Source: Scatophagus argus (lineage: Eukaryota > Chordata > Actinopteri > Scatophagidae). Taken from it: a stretch of DNA of 64,000 nucleotides. Location of the stretch: NCBI RefSeq assembly GCF_020382885.2, contig NC_058506.1, positions 23,005,818 through 23,069,817 of the forward strand. The letters run 5' to 3'. The notes beneath the pieces are model-generated. The model was given only the letters and a program-made list of their open reading frames with translations. It was not told where the DNA came from and did no database searches. Of this stretch, positions 11,129-27,477 are shown one piece after another (within the stretch, counting starts at the first letter, position 1; each line of letters begins with the position of its first letter). A program made the translations under genes and the position numbers.

Positions 11129-12860
11129 GACGGCAGTGAGCAGCCACAAAGACTAACCATATCAGAATTAAACACGTAACGATAAAACCATCAGCCCTCA
11201 TCCCCCTCACAAAAAGAGAAAAGACTCGTCCACGTCCTCACCTGGTCAGAGCGAGGCAGCAGGACACAACAGACGCCAAAAACACCAAACTCTGATTGGC
11301 TGTCCTGATGCTCCTCCCTCCCCGACTCCCCAAACACAAACCAATTTCCCAGAGACCACCTTGATCCAGTGTCACAAAGATCCTGCTTGTCCAAATATGT
11401 TCAAAGCCACAGCACTTTATCTTCGATTTCCATGATGAGCCAACAAACACGACCCAGACGAACCGCAACACCTTCTGGACCCAACTGAATCCTGACTGGA
11501 GCTCGCAGGACCAACAGTTGTCACCCAATGTTGTTTTTGATTTAGACCTAAAAAGCTTTTGTGCATCTGCTTGTTTAGAGGTTTAAAATTCAGGATTTAT
11601 GTTCAACGAGCATTTTGTAGAGAATTTATTCAGAGTAACACGCTGACATCTGGCACCTCAGCCTCAGCCAAATGTGTTGACAGTGAAGCCCAAGTCATGT
11701 ACAGAGTTTGGCAGCCATAAAAACCAAAGAGCCTTGACCCTGAATATTTCTCTCAAAATGGTTTTCGCTCTTCTTAAAACTCAGGGCTTGTGAGGTTCAG
11801 TCCAAACGGATTTTACTGAGAGACAAGGAGGGGACAGACCGGGCTGATGGACCACTCCCAGTCTCGATCCCAGTCCCAGTCTTTGGCTGAGATCGTTCAG
11901 TGTTGGTCTCGGTGTCAGGTGTCAGAGTCACGTTTCTGTCGGGGACAACATACGACCTTGATTCCAAACACGTCTGCATCAGTCATTCGGAATCAAAGTG
12001 TGGTGAAGGCTGAGCCTCCCGTCGACACTCCCCTCATCCCCACTCATGATCCTGTTATCTTTCTGTTAGTCGAGTAGTTTGTGCTGCACACAGTTCTGTG
12101 TTTAAATGCGAGTCCGAGAACAGAGCATGCTGGGAGTCCTGCAGGGGCTGCTGATCCTCTTAATGCTGTAAAAGTTTCAGCAGCCTGAGCTGTCATGGAG
12201 CAGATTTACGGACGGCTTCGGTACCACAGTGTTTCTCTGTGAGAGACCAGCTCAGCATTCAGTGTGAACCAGAAACCGCCTGCTTTAAAACATCACAACA
12301 CAAACAGTGAGGCTGCGCAGAGCCGAGTGCATTCAGGACAAATTCGTCTTCAACAACCTGATCCACCTGCTCCTCTGGAAGCAGGCCAGCCCCGAGGTTC
12401 AACCAGGCCAGCCCAGGTGTGATTTTCCATTCAGGTTGTCATTTCTTCGCCTGACATTTAAAAGTAAAGCAGCAGAAATGCGTCATAAAGCTGCGTTATC
12501 TCACAGCGTTATGGGATTTTAGTTTTGTGTGAGAGGTCTCTTATTTTGAAGTTCAATGAATCTCCTGAACGATTCAAGTGTTGCAAACCTTTTTACTTTT
12601 ATACACTGATGTGCGAGACCAGACCAGCATGAACATGTTTGTGAAGTGGAAACTGATGAGGTCTGAGTGGAAGAAAAGAGGCCACGTTGTCCTTAAAGCT
12701 GCTGATAGTCGAGCGGTCGGCTCTGAGCTGCACGTTAGCATCAGTGCTAACCACTCATAGTGCAATAGAGATTTTTACAGCACGTCCTGCAAAACAGGTC
12801 ATTTTAAACTATCAAGTCTTGTGTTGCCTTATCAATAAAATTTTTGAACTAACTTGGTGT
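11129..12860 (+). other. guca1d: Probable guca1d 3' UTR
   Basis: No convincing open frame follows the guca1d stop. The first clear AATAAA is at 12834-12839, so a 3' UTR of about 1.7 kb is likely. The short open frames here lack any family resemblance. Confidence 0.5.
12834..12839 (+). terminator. guca1d: Poly(A) signal of guca1d
   Basis: AATAAA is followed within about 20-40 bases by TTGGTGTGTTTTGTTTT, a good GT/T-rich downstream element. It lies about 140 bases from the oppositely oriented alg8 signal, so the two transcripts end tail to tail. Confidence 0.65.
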
Positions 12861-12977
12861 GTTTTGTTTTAACTGATTCTCAGTGTTTTTGTTCTGTTGC
12901 TGTGGGAAAGAAATTGTTTTCCAGTTTGTGAATCCAGTTCAAGATGAAACCCAGAAAACGAACAGGAAGTTAATCAG

Positions 12978-12983
12978 TTTATT
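12978..12983 (-). terminator. alg8: Poly(A) signal of alg8
   Basis: TTTATT on the plus strand reads AATAAA on the minus strand, about 610 bases after the alg8 stop. This gives an alg8 3' UTR covering roughly 12960-13593. Confidence 0.55.
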
Positions 12984-13593
12984 TGAAAAAGGAAACCTAA
13001 CACACCCATCAAACGTCTTTATGCTTTTGTCCACACGGTGTTCCAGGACTTCTGGCCCTGATCTTCTGATCCTGAGTCTGATTATAAAGGCTGAGTCCAA
13101 ACTTCACAGGGACCAGACAGATTCATTACAAACAACAGACTCCTCACATACAGTATGTGAGATACTCCAGATCGCAGTGTGGTGGGCACCCACAGCCAAA
13201 CCTCTCAGTAAAAATGGTCGTTTTAAGATTATTATGGAACATTAATGGCTGATTAATTAATTCATTAATGGCTTCTCACGGGCTTCGCTCTGTGAGCTGT
13301 CGTACTCTGAGTCCGAGACCTTGAGTGTCGTGCTCCTTTAAAATAAGCACTAAAAGAAGGGCTGCATCTTCACAGTCCAAACTAAACCACAGCAGCATTC
13401 AGAGCCGACAGACGACTTCGTTCACAGGCCATCCGATGTCATGTGGTCTGACCTCAGCCAACTGCCCGGGAGAAGAAGACTGGAGCCAGAAACATGACCG
13501 GCACTTTGTCCTACAGGATACAGACTGGTGTCTCAGCAGGGTGGAGGTGTGTAGGGGATCTAACCTGCGACCTGTCAGCTACAGGGTGGTGTC

Positions 13594-19458
<5,865 letters not shown>

Positions 19459-20170
19459 GACAGTGACGCTGTTGCGTTTAGAAAAAAACTTTATTGTCAG
19501 CTGCACGAAGAAATCGGACCAACTGAGCCATCACTTTGAGGTTTCTTCGTTTTCAGGTCGAAATAAATAGTGTGTGAATATGAGATAATAACAAAGTGAA
19601 GTCACTTAGATGCCTTAAAATGTCCGCTCATAAACTCGGGATTTCTGAGCTCCCTTTTTAAAATATTCTGTCTGTGTTGCTGTTTTGTGACGGTCAGTAT
19701 ATCAGGCATTTACTTCAGTAGCAGCATAACAATGTTTATTCTATTCTACATTTAAATACTACTTAAGTAAAAGTAGGGAAACAATAACAGAAAAATGTAC
19801 ACAATGCATGCAATGAAAATGCCTCTCTATGCGGAAAAACGGCCTCTATATTTAATTTTCATTTCATTGTGATATTACTACTATTGTCGCATTCACATGT
19901 GGAGCCACATGAGCCCGTCTCATGATTCGTCTGTGAATTAATACCCCCAAGGTTGTTGTTGTTGTTGTTGTTAGGATTCCCACGGTCCCTGAATACAGCA
20001 TCAGGAGGGCCTGATCTTGATCGGACCGCCTTGTGCTGTTGGACTGTTTCCGGTTGTCAGCTGCGTGTCTGTGTACTCTCACAGTGTCAACGGCTTTCTG
20101 GGATAAGTCTTACTGGTTTTCCCGTTTCAGTACACTTTATTGAAACTTTATTAGAAAAGCAGCTTCCGGG
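19459..20170. promoter_or_regulatory. Shared 5' region of alg8 and ccdc90b
   Basis: The two start codons, on opposite strands, are 712 bases apart, so their promoters probably share this interval. No TATA box is obvious, fitting housekeeping genes. It contains an AGTAC-rich repeat piece near 19730-19790 and a (GTT)n run at about 19949-19972. The strong bidirectional layout is an inference from gene positions. Confidence 0.5.
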
Positions 20171-23100
20171 ATGAACGCGCTGCTGCGGCGGAGTGACGTG
20201 CGACGGGTTGGGACGTTGAGAGGTGAGTCAGAAGAAGAACATCTCGTCCAGCAGCCCAGAATGCCGTGAACACAAAGCCTGCCGGGACCAGGGGTGGCAT
20301 GATGCATTCACGTGTTCATTACTTTAATTACTTCCTATACCGCTAAGTAACTTCTTAATTTATTAGTAATTATATGTTGTATTGATAATCTGAACCTGCA
20401 GAGTAACTGAAGCTGTCAGATAAATGCCGCACAGTAAAAAGTACATTTCCCACAGAGATACAGAGAGAACAAAAGTATCAGAAAATGTAAATACTCAGGT
20501 AAAGTACAAATACCTCAAGAGTGGCACCTGTAGTATAGGACTGGAGTAAACGTACTTAGATACTTCCCACCAGTAAAGAGTTAAAATGTATTAAAATGTG
20601 TAAAAATTTAAACTTGTAAACTTCATTCATCATTTTGTGGACAGGCAACCAGCAGAGACAGCAGGAAGTAACCACGTCCCATCCAAAACACAGTGGGACA
20701 CGCACACGCAATGAGCCGCCGAATGGCTGGTCATTGCTGATAGGTGGAGCCAGTGGAGCCTCCCATGTTTAAGCTAAGCTAAGCTAACTGATTGCTGGCT
20801 GTTGTTTCACACTTAGCAGAAGGAGAATGGCCTTATTGGCAGCATATATATTTTTACATACACACTGAATTTGTCTTGAACACACATGCAACACAATTAC
20901 ATGCAGTGAAACACACACAGCAGCGCCTGGGAGTTAAGTGCCTTGCTCAAGGACACATCAGCCAGCTAATGGAGGGGAGCATTTTTCGCATTAATCACTC
21001 CACCACACCCAAATTTTTCCTGCCTGTCCGGTGGGGGAATCGAACCGACGACCCTCCGATCACAAGCCGCTTCTCCAACCTCTAGCGCACAGACATGAAC
21101 AAATGTCCCTGTGCGTGTGTCTGTGTCTGTGTGTATGAGACAGGCTTCCATGTGACGGCGCCCGCGGTGACCTTTGACCTCAGGAAAGTTGAACTAACGC
21201 CTCTGGAGCAGCGAAAACTGACCTTCGACTCCCACGCCATGGTGACGGAGTTGGAGCGCAGCGGTGAGGACACAAATGAATCCACGATGTCTAATAAAGT
21301 TGACTTCAGTCAGACTTCAGGACAGCTGTGACACTTGGATGTGTCTGTTGGGTGCAGGTTTTGACAAGCGGCAGGCGGAGCTGATTGTCTCAGCTCTGGT
21401 CACTCTGACCACAGCCAACATGGACATCGTTTACAAAGACATGGTGACCAAAGCACACCAGGTAGGACAGACCTTCACACCTTAACCTCAGGGAACCTGA
21501 AGACACACTCAGACGGGTCTCCTCAATGTAACTACATGGAGACTGACCCGAGGACAGGCAGACAGGCAGGCAGGTAGTCAGGCAGTCAGACAGGTAGTCA
21601 GGCAGGCAGGTAGTCAGACAGGTAGTCAGGCAGGCAGGTAGTCAGACAGACAGACAGGCAGTCAGACAGGCAGGCAGGTAGTCAGGCAGACAGGCAGTCA
21701 GGCAGTCAGGCAGACAGACAGGCAGTCAGACAGGTAGTCAGGCAGGCAGGTAGTCAGACAGACAGACAGGCAGGCAGGTAGTCAGACAGACAGACAGGCA
21801 GTCTGACAGGCAGGCAGGTAGTCAGACAGACAGACAGGCAGACAGACAGTCAGGCAGACAGACAGGCAGACAGACAGGCAGTCAGGCAGGCAGGTAGTCA
21901 GACAGACAGACAGGCAGTCAGACAGGCAGGCAGGTAGTCAGACAGGCAGGCAGGTAGTCAGGCAGACAGGCAGTCAGACAGGCAGGCAGGTAGTCAGGCA
22001 GACAGGCAGGCAGGTAGTCAGACAGACAGACAGGCAGTCAGACAGGCAGGCAGGCAGACAGACAGGCAGTCAGACAGGTAGTCAGACAGGTAGTCAGGCA
22101 GACAGGTAGTCAGACAGACAGACAGGCAGTCAGACAGGCAGGCAGGTAGTCAGGCAGACAGGCAGGCAGGTAGTCAGACAGACAGACAGGCAGTCAGACA
22201 GGCAGGCAGGCAGACAGACAGGCAGTCAGACAGGTAGTCAGACAGGTAGTCAGGCAGGCAGGTAGTCAGACAGACAGACAGGCAGTCAGACAGGCAGGCA
22301 GGTAGTCAGGCAGACAGGCAGTCAGACAGGCAGGCAGGTAGTCAGGCAGACAGGCAGGCAGGTAGTCAGACAGACAGACAGGCAGGCAGGCAGACAGACA
22401 GGCAGTCAGACAGGTAGTCAGACAGGTAGTCAGGCAGGCAGGTAGTCAGACAGACAGACAGGCAGTCAGACAGGCAGGCAGGTAGTCAGGCAGACAGGCA
22501 GTCAGACAGGCAGGCAGGTAGTCAGGCAGACAGACAGGCAGTCAGACAGGCAGGCAGGCAGACAGACAGGCAGTCAGACAGGTAGTCAGGCAGGCAGGTA
22601 GTCAGACAGGCAGTCAGACAGGCAGGCAGGTAGTCAGGCAGACAGGCAGTCAGGCAGACAGACAGGCAGTCAGGCAGGCAGGTAGTCAGACAGACAGACA
22701 GACAGGCAGTCAGACAGGCATGCAGGTAGTCAGGCAGGCAGGTAGACAGACAGACAGACAGGCAGTCAGACAGGCAGGCAGGTAGTCAGGCAGACAGACA
22801 GTCAGGCAGACAGGCAGTCAGTCAGACAGACAGGCAGTCAGACAGACAGACAGGCAGGCAGGTAGTCAGACAGACAGACAGGCAGTCAGACAGGCAGGCA
22901 GGTAGTCAGGCAGACAGACAGACAGACAGGCAGTCAGACAGGCATGCAGGTAGTCAGGCAGGCAGGTAGACAGACAGACAGACAGGCAGGCAGGTAGTCA
23001 GGCAGACAGACAGTCAGGCAGACAGGCAGACAGTCAGACAGACAGGCAGTCAGACAGACAGACAGGCAGTCAGACAGACAGACAGGCAGGCAGGTAGTCA

Positions 23101-24680
23101 GACAGACAGACAGGCAGTCAGACAGGCAGGCAGGTAGTCAGGCAGACAGGCAGTCAGGCAGACAGACAGGCAGTCAGGCAGGCAGGTAGTCAGACAGACA
23201 GACAGACAGACAGACAGGCAGTCAGACAGGCATGCAGGTAGTCAGGCAGGCAGGTAGACAGACAGACAGACAGGCAGTCAGACAGGCAGGCAGGTAGTCA
23301 GGCAGACAGACAGTCAGGCAGACAGGCAGTCAGTCAGACAGACAGGCAGTCAGACAGACAGACAGGCAGGCAGGTAGTCAGACAGACAGACAGGCAGTCA
23401 GACAGGCAGGCAGGTAGTCAGGCAGACAGACAGACAGACAGGCAGTCAGACAGGCATGCAGGTAGTCAGGCAGGCAGGTAGACAGACAGACAGACAGGCA
23501 GGCAGGTAGTCAGGCAGACAGACAGTCAGGCAGACAGGCAGACAGGCAGACAGTCAGACAGACAGGCAGTCAGACAGACAGACAGGCAGTCAGACAGACA
23601 GACAGGCAGGCAGGTAGTCAGACAGACAGACAGGCAGTCAGACAGGCAGGCAGGTAGTCAGGCAGACAGGCAGTCAGGCAGACAGACAGGCAGTCAGGCA
23701 GGCAGGTAGTCAGACAGACAGACAGACAGGCAGTCAGACAGGCATGCAGGTAGTCAGGCAGGCAGGTAGACAGACAGACAGACAGGCAGTCAGACAGGCA
23801 GGCAGGTAGTCAGGCAGACAGACAGTCAGGCAGACAGGCAGTCAGTCAGACAGACAGGCAGTCAGACAGACAGACAGGCAGGCAGGTAGTCAGACAGACA
23901 GACAGGCAGTCAGACAGGCAGGCAGGTAGTCAGGCAGACAGGCAGGCAGGCAGACAGACAGGCAGGCAGGCAGACAGGCAACAGGCAGGCAGGTACAAAG
24001 TAGATTAAAGTCTAAAGTAGTAAAGCAGATTTTCTCAGTGATCTGGTGTGTGTTGGCATCAGGAAATTGCAGTGCAGCAGATCATGGCTCACCTGGACTC
24101 CATCAGGAAGGACATGGTGATCTTGGAGAAGAGCGAGTTTGCCAACCTGCGGTCTGAAAACACGGTACGAGCAGGCGTTCACTTTGACCTCTTCAGTCAC
24201 ATGTTCTCACGTGTTACACGTTGACTGATGATCACCTGACCGGTTCGACTGGTCACCTGAAAACATCTTGACTTCGATCGGAGTGCACACGAGCAGCAGC
24301 TCGATTGACTCGCCGCTCAGCTTCATGTTGGTTTGTTTTCACTCACTTCCTCTTTCAATGTGCTCAGTCTGATCACACGGGGTCGCAGTGTTTTCCTGAA
24401 AAATCTGAACTTCTCCCGCCATGACATCAGCAGAATTAACTCTTTCTTTTCCTGTAGAAAATGAAGCGAGAGCTGGAGCAGCTCAGAAACCGCCTGCAGG
24501 TGAGACAGTTCATGTTCGCGAAGTTGCTGAAGTGCAGCCGTCAGTTGGCAGCTCAGAGGGATGAACATGAAGCAGCAGTTTCATACAAACACACTCTGTT
24601 TCTGTTCAGGAGGAGACTCAGAAAGTCCGAGCAGAAACCAAACTGGACATCAACCTGGAGAGCAGCAGGATCTCCGACAT

Positions 24681-24723
<43 letters not shown>

Positions 24724-25685
24724 AGGTTGACACTGTAAGTTTTTACATTACATTTTTGGGTGAAGGGTTACTGTTAGCGACAGTCCTCGTGATTCGGGTT
24801 GTCAGCAGGAAATGAATGTGCATCTGTGTAGTCGGCAACAGAGTGAGGACATGAAGGCCAAGTCCTCAACAGGTGGTTTGAAAACCCTTCAAATCTTTAA
24901 GTCTTAATCATTGACTGGATATAAAGACATGAGAGCTCCTCAAAGTGAAGCCCAAACATCTGGACGCCCCCTTGTGGCTGGCTGCAGTACAGCTCATAAG
25001 CTCCTCCCCCTCCATGTTAGCAGATGGGATATGAGCCAAACTAAAAACTCAAAGTACACATCAGATAAATTTTTTCATTCTCTTTTGTCATTTTAGGTCA
25101 ATCTTATCACATTTATGTTTGTTCAACTGTTTTAATGAGTGATTTGATGCTATAAAGCGCTGCTGAAACGTGGCCTTCAGTGTGCGTCAACGTGTTCACT
25201 GCAGACAGGAAGTCAGACTCCTGTTTGTCTTTTCTGGCAGTTTACTGAACAGGAGAAGAAGCTGATGGAGGCCACCACTGAGTTTCATCAGAAGGTAAAG
25301 GGACTGTGTAATACTACTCCAGTACTACTTCACAAAACTCCACTCCATTAACTGATCAGTGGTTTTTGATGACATCATCAGAAAGCCGACCTGGAACACG
25401 ACAACATGGAGATCAACAAGAAGATGGACCTGCAGGTGGCCTCACTCAAAACCATCCTGGAGTCTCTCAAACTGAAGACCGTCCGCTACCTGGCAGGTGA
25501 ACATGTTTGATGTTTGACACAGGGAGTGAGTGAAAGTTGATTGGATGATCAGTGTGGAGGGGCGGGGACTAGTGAACGAACAGAAGGGTGATGGTGTTCA
25601 AAGGTGTCCTATGCTGTGTTCCATCTCAGCGACCGTGTTCTCCTGCCTGGCCATCGCTCTGGGAGTCTACCGCCTGTGGAGGTGA
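20171..25685 (+). CDS. ccdc90b: Coiled-coil domain protein 90B, mitochondrial
   Basis: Nine exons: 20171-20222, 21144-21263, 21358-21461, 24063-24164, 24458-24499, 24610-24681, 25241-25294, 25382-25496, 25630-25685. They join in frame to 238 residues. CCDC90B belongs to the MCUR1/CCDC90 family of mitochondrial inner-membrane coiled-coil proteins. The N-terminus ([18 protein letters not shown]) is rich in Arg with no acidic residue until Asp9, consistent with a mitochondrial presequence, though shorter than in human. Family blocks are [50 protein letters not shown], a long coiled coil, and a C-terminal membrane segment [17 protein letters not shown]. Intron 3 carries the giant satellite, and the donor of exon 6 lies in a (GT)n run. 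It starts head to head with alg8 and ends tail to tail with pcf11. Confidence 0.95.
20305..20580. repeat. AGTAC-rich interspersed repeat
   Basis: ccdc90b intron 1. It contains GTGTTCATTACTTTAATTAC, AGTAACTTCTTAATTTATTA, and AAAGTACATTTCCCACAGAG-type text, as in other copies in the window. Confidence 0.5.
20822..21093 (-). mobile_element. tRNA-derived SINE B, copy 1
   Basis: Minus-strand element with B box GGTTCGATTCC (21047-21037), a head beginning near CTAGAGGTTGGAGAAGCGGC, and body text shared with 42461-42765, including TTAAGTGCCTTGCTCAAGG on the plus strand. It is more diverged than SINE A. Confidence 0.7.
21553..23995. repeat. CAGA/CAGG/CAGT satellite with higher-order repeats
   Basis: About 2.44 kb made almost only of four-base units CAGA, CAGG, CAGT and GTAG inside ccdc90b intron 3. 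A rare GGCATGCA variant marks five positions (22717, 22941, 23229, 23453, 23741) spaced 224, 288, 224 and 288 bases, giving a 512-bp higher-order unit. The left half has shorter, less regular periods. Confidence 0.97.
24682..24722. repeat. (GT)n starting at a ccdc90b splice donor
   Basis: The GT run begins with the donor GT of exon 6 itself, so the 5' splice site is ATG|GTGTGTGT with no usual purine-rich GTRAGT. Confidence 0.9.
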
Positions 25686-25739
25686 ACATCGGACCACGAA
25701 CCTAAACGTGTAACTCGTATTCATCCCCCACACAAAGTA

Positions 25740-26110
25740 CAGTGAGGATGATGAGCTAAACCATGAGTGTGAAATATTTAAGTACATTTAATCAAGCACA
25801 GTGATAAGGTATTTGTGCTTTACCTGAGTATTTCCGTTTAATTCCTCATCACTACAGTTAAGAGGGAACGGTTCAGTGGTGGACGAAGTCCTCAGATTAT
25901 GTACTTCAGTAAAATTATGATGACGATGATAAAAAAATACTTAATTACACATAAATGTATTGTGCTCAGAAAAAGAATAAGCTTACAATACTTCTGATTT
26001 GTGGTATTTCTAGTTTTACTTGCATAAGGCATCTGAGTACTTGTGCATAATGGAGAAGAAATAGCACATAATGGAAACAAAAGTACAAGTACCTCATAAC
26101 AAGTACTGTT
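25740..26110. repeat. AGTAC-rich interspersed repeat
   Basis: It contains GTACATTTAATCAAGCAC, TTTACCTGAGTATTTCCGTT, GTGGTGGACGAAGTCCTCAG and ACAAGTACCTCATAACAAGT, matching a common teleost dispersed family. Confidence 0.5.
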
Positions 26111-26950
26111 AAACTGTGCAGTGAAAACATTCAGTGAGTGATTTTTGGCGAATTGACCCTTTAAAGGAACACTTTTTTTTTTTTATCTTTCGTGTGTTGG
26201 AAACATGTTCTAGTCAGTGATGTTTAATGAAGTCGTTTACTTGTTTTTGTTTGTCTTGACATCATTGATCGTTTTAAATGTAAAATCATTGAGTTTGTCC
26301 AATGAGATGAGGATGACTTGTACTCATTACCAACAACTGCAACAGCTGGATGTTCCACTGTCAGCCCGCAGATGTTGTCTCTGGTGTTCATATTAAGATT
26401 TTAAACCAAAAGGGGGGAAAAAAAACATCTTTATGAAGAAGAAACTCCTGTGATGAGCAGGAAGGTGAAACACTGAACACGAGACATCTGAAGATCTGAT
26501 TGGTTTGTGATGTCTGTGCTTGCGGATTGTTTGAAATGACACATCTGTCCACTGCTGCACAGGAAGCATGCTGCCAGAAACACCACAGAAGAAGAGTTAG
26601 TTCTGAATGTGGCTGCAGCTTCAATTTAAATCATAAATTGCTAAAGTTAAGGAAGCAGGCAGTCAGCAGGTGAAAGAACATCAAGACGGCTCAGCTGCAG
26701 TGCATCCAGTGTTTCCCGTGGATCTCAGGAAAGGTGGACCACTGAAACGCGGTTCACCAAGGTAACGAGGAAACCACCTGGTGTAAACGCCTAACGGCTG
26801 CAGCCGAGTTTTCCTTCTTCCACTGAACTCCAGTCTCAGCAGGCAGACGCGTTGGCCTGAACTGAAAACTCAAACACATGAAATAAAAACACCAGAACAA
26901 AAACTTTAAATCCACTAAACCTTTATTTGTAGTTATGAAAACCAAATGAC

Positions 26951-26956
26951 AATAAA
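26951..26956 (+). terminator. ccdc90b: Candidate poly(A) signal of ccdc90b
   Basis: AATAAA about 1.27 kb after the stop; another AATAAA at about 26882 is possible. It is about 50 bases from the opposite signal of pcf11. Confidence 0.4.
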
Positions 26957-27002
26957 ATAATCAAAGATCAATCACTGTTCACACAAACAAGTTTCAGACT
27001 CG

Positions 27003-27008
27003 TTTATT
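27003..27008 (-). terminator. pcf11: Candidate poly(A) signal of pcf11
   Basis: TTTATT on the plus strand reads AATAAA for pcf11, about 470 bases after its stop; a further one lies near 26922. Confidence 0.5.
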
Positions 27009-27477
27009 GAAGGTCAACGAGACCAGACAAAAAGAAGAAAAACGACTCCGACGCTCCACACGAACGCTTCCTGAAGAGCAGCTGCGTCTTCAGTCGTCCA
27101 ATCAGAAGATGCTTACCTTTAATGCAGCCAGAAACGAGTCAACACCTGCAACTACCAACCAATCAATTCAACTATTTACAGACAGCAAACAGCAGCTGTG
27201 AAATTCAATCACTGTTACGCCAGAGATACCAAAAATACTTTAATTTATAAATTAAATCATTTACATCGTTCATCCAGAGGGAACAAAACATTTTCTTTTT
27301 TAAATAAACAGTTCAGTTGTAATTTGACTCACAGAACAAAAGACCTGAAATGGTCACGCAGAATCCAAATACAAAAATGTATTGAGGTTTACGTTGCTGA
27401 GGACTCGTCCTCGGCACGATAAAAACACCTTCTCTTTCCAAAAGCAAAGAAAAGGTGAAGGTGAGGCAGCAGCAGCG

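Larger units (their letters stand above)
25686..27002. other. Interval between the ends of ccdc90b and pcf11
   Basis: It holds the ccdc90b 3' UTR, an AGTAC-rich repeat at about 25740-26110, and convergent poly(A) signals at the right end. No other gene is visible. Confidence 0.55.

Noticed and set aside
21553-23995. CRISPR-like array
   Set aside because: No distinct spacers; everything is four-base units, and the host is a vertebrate.
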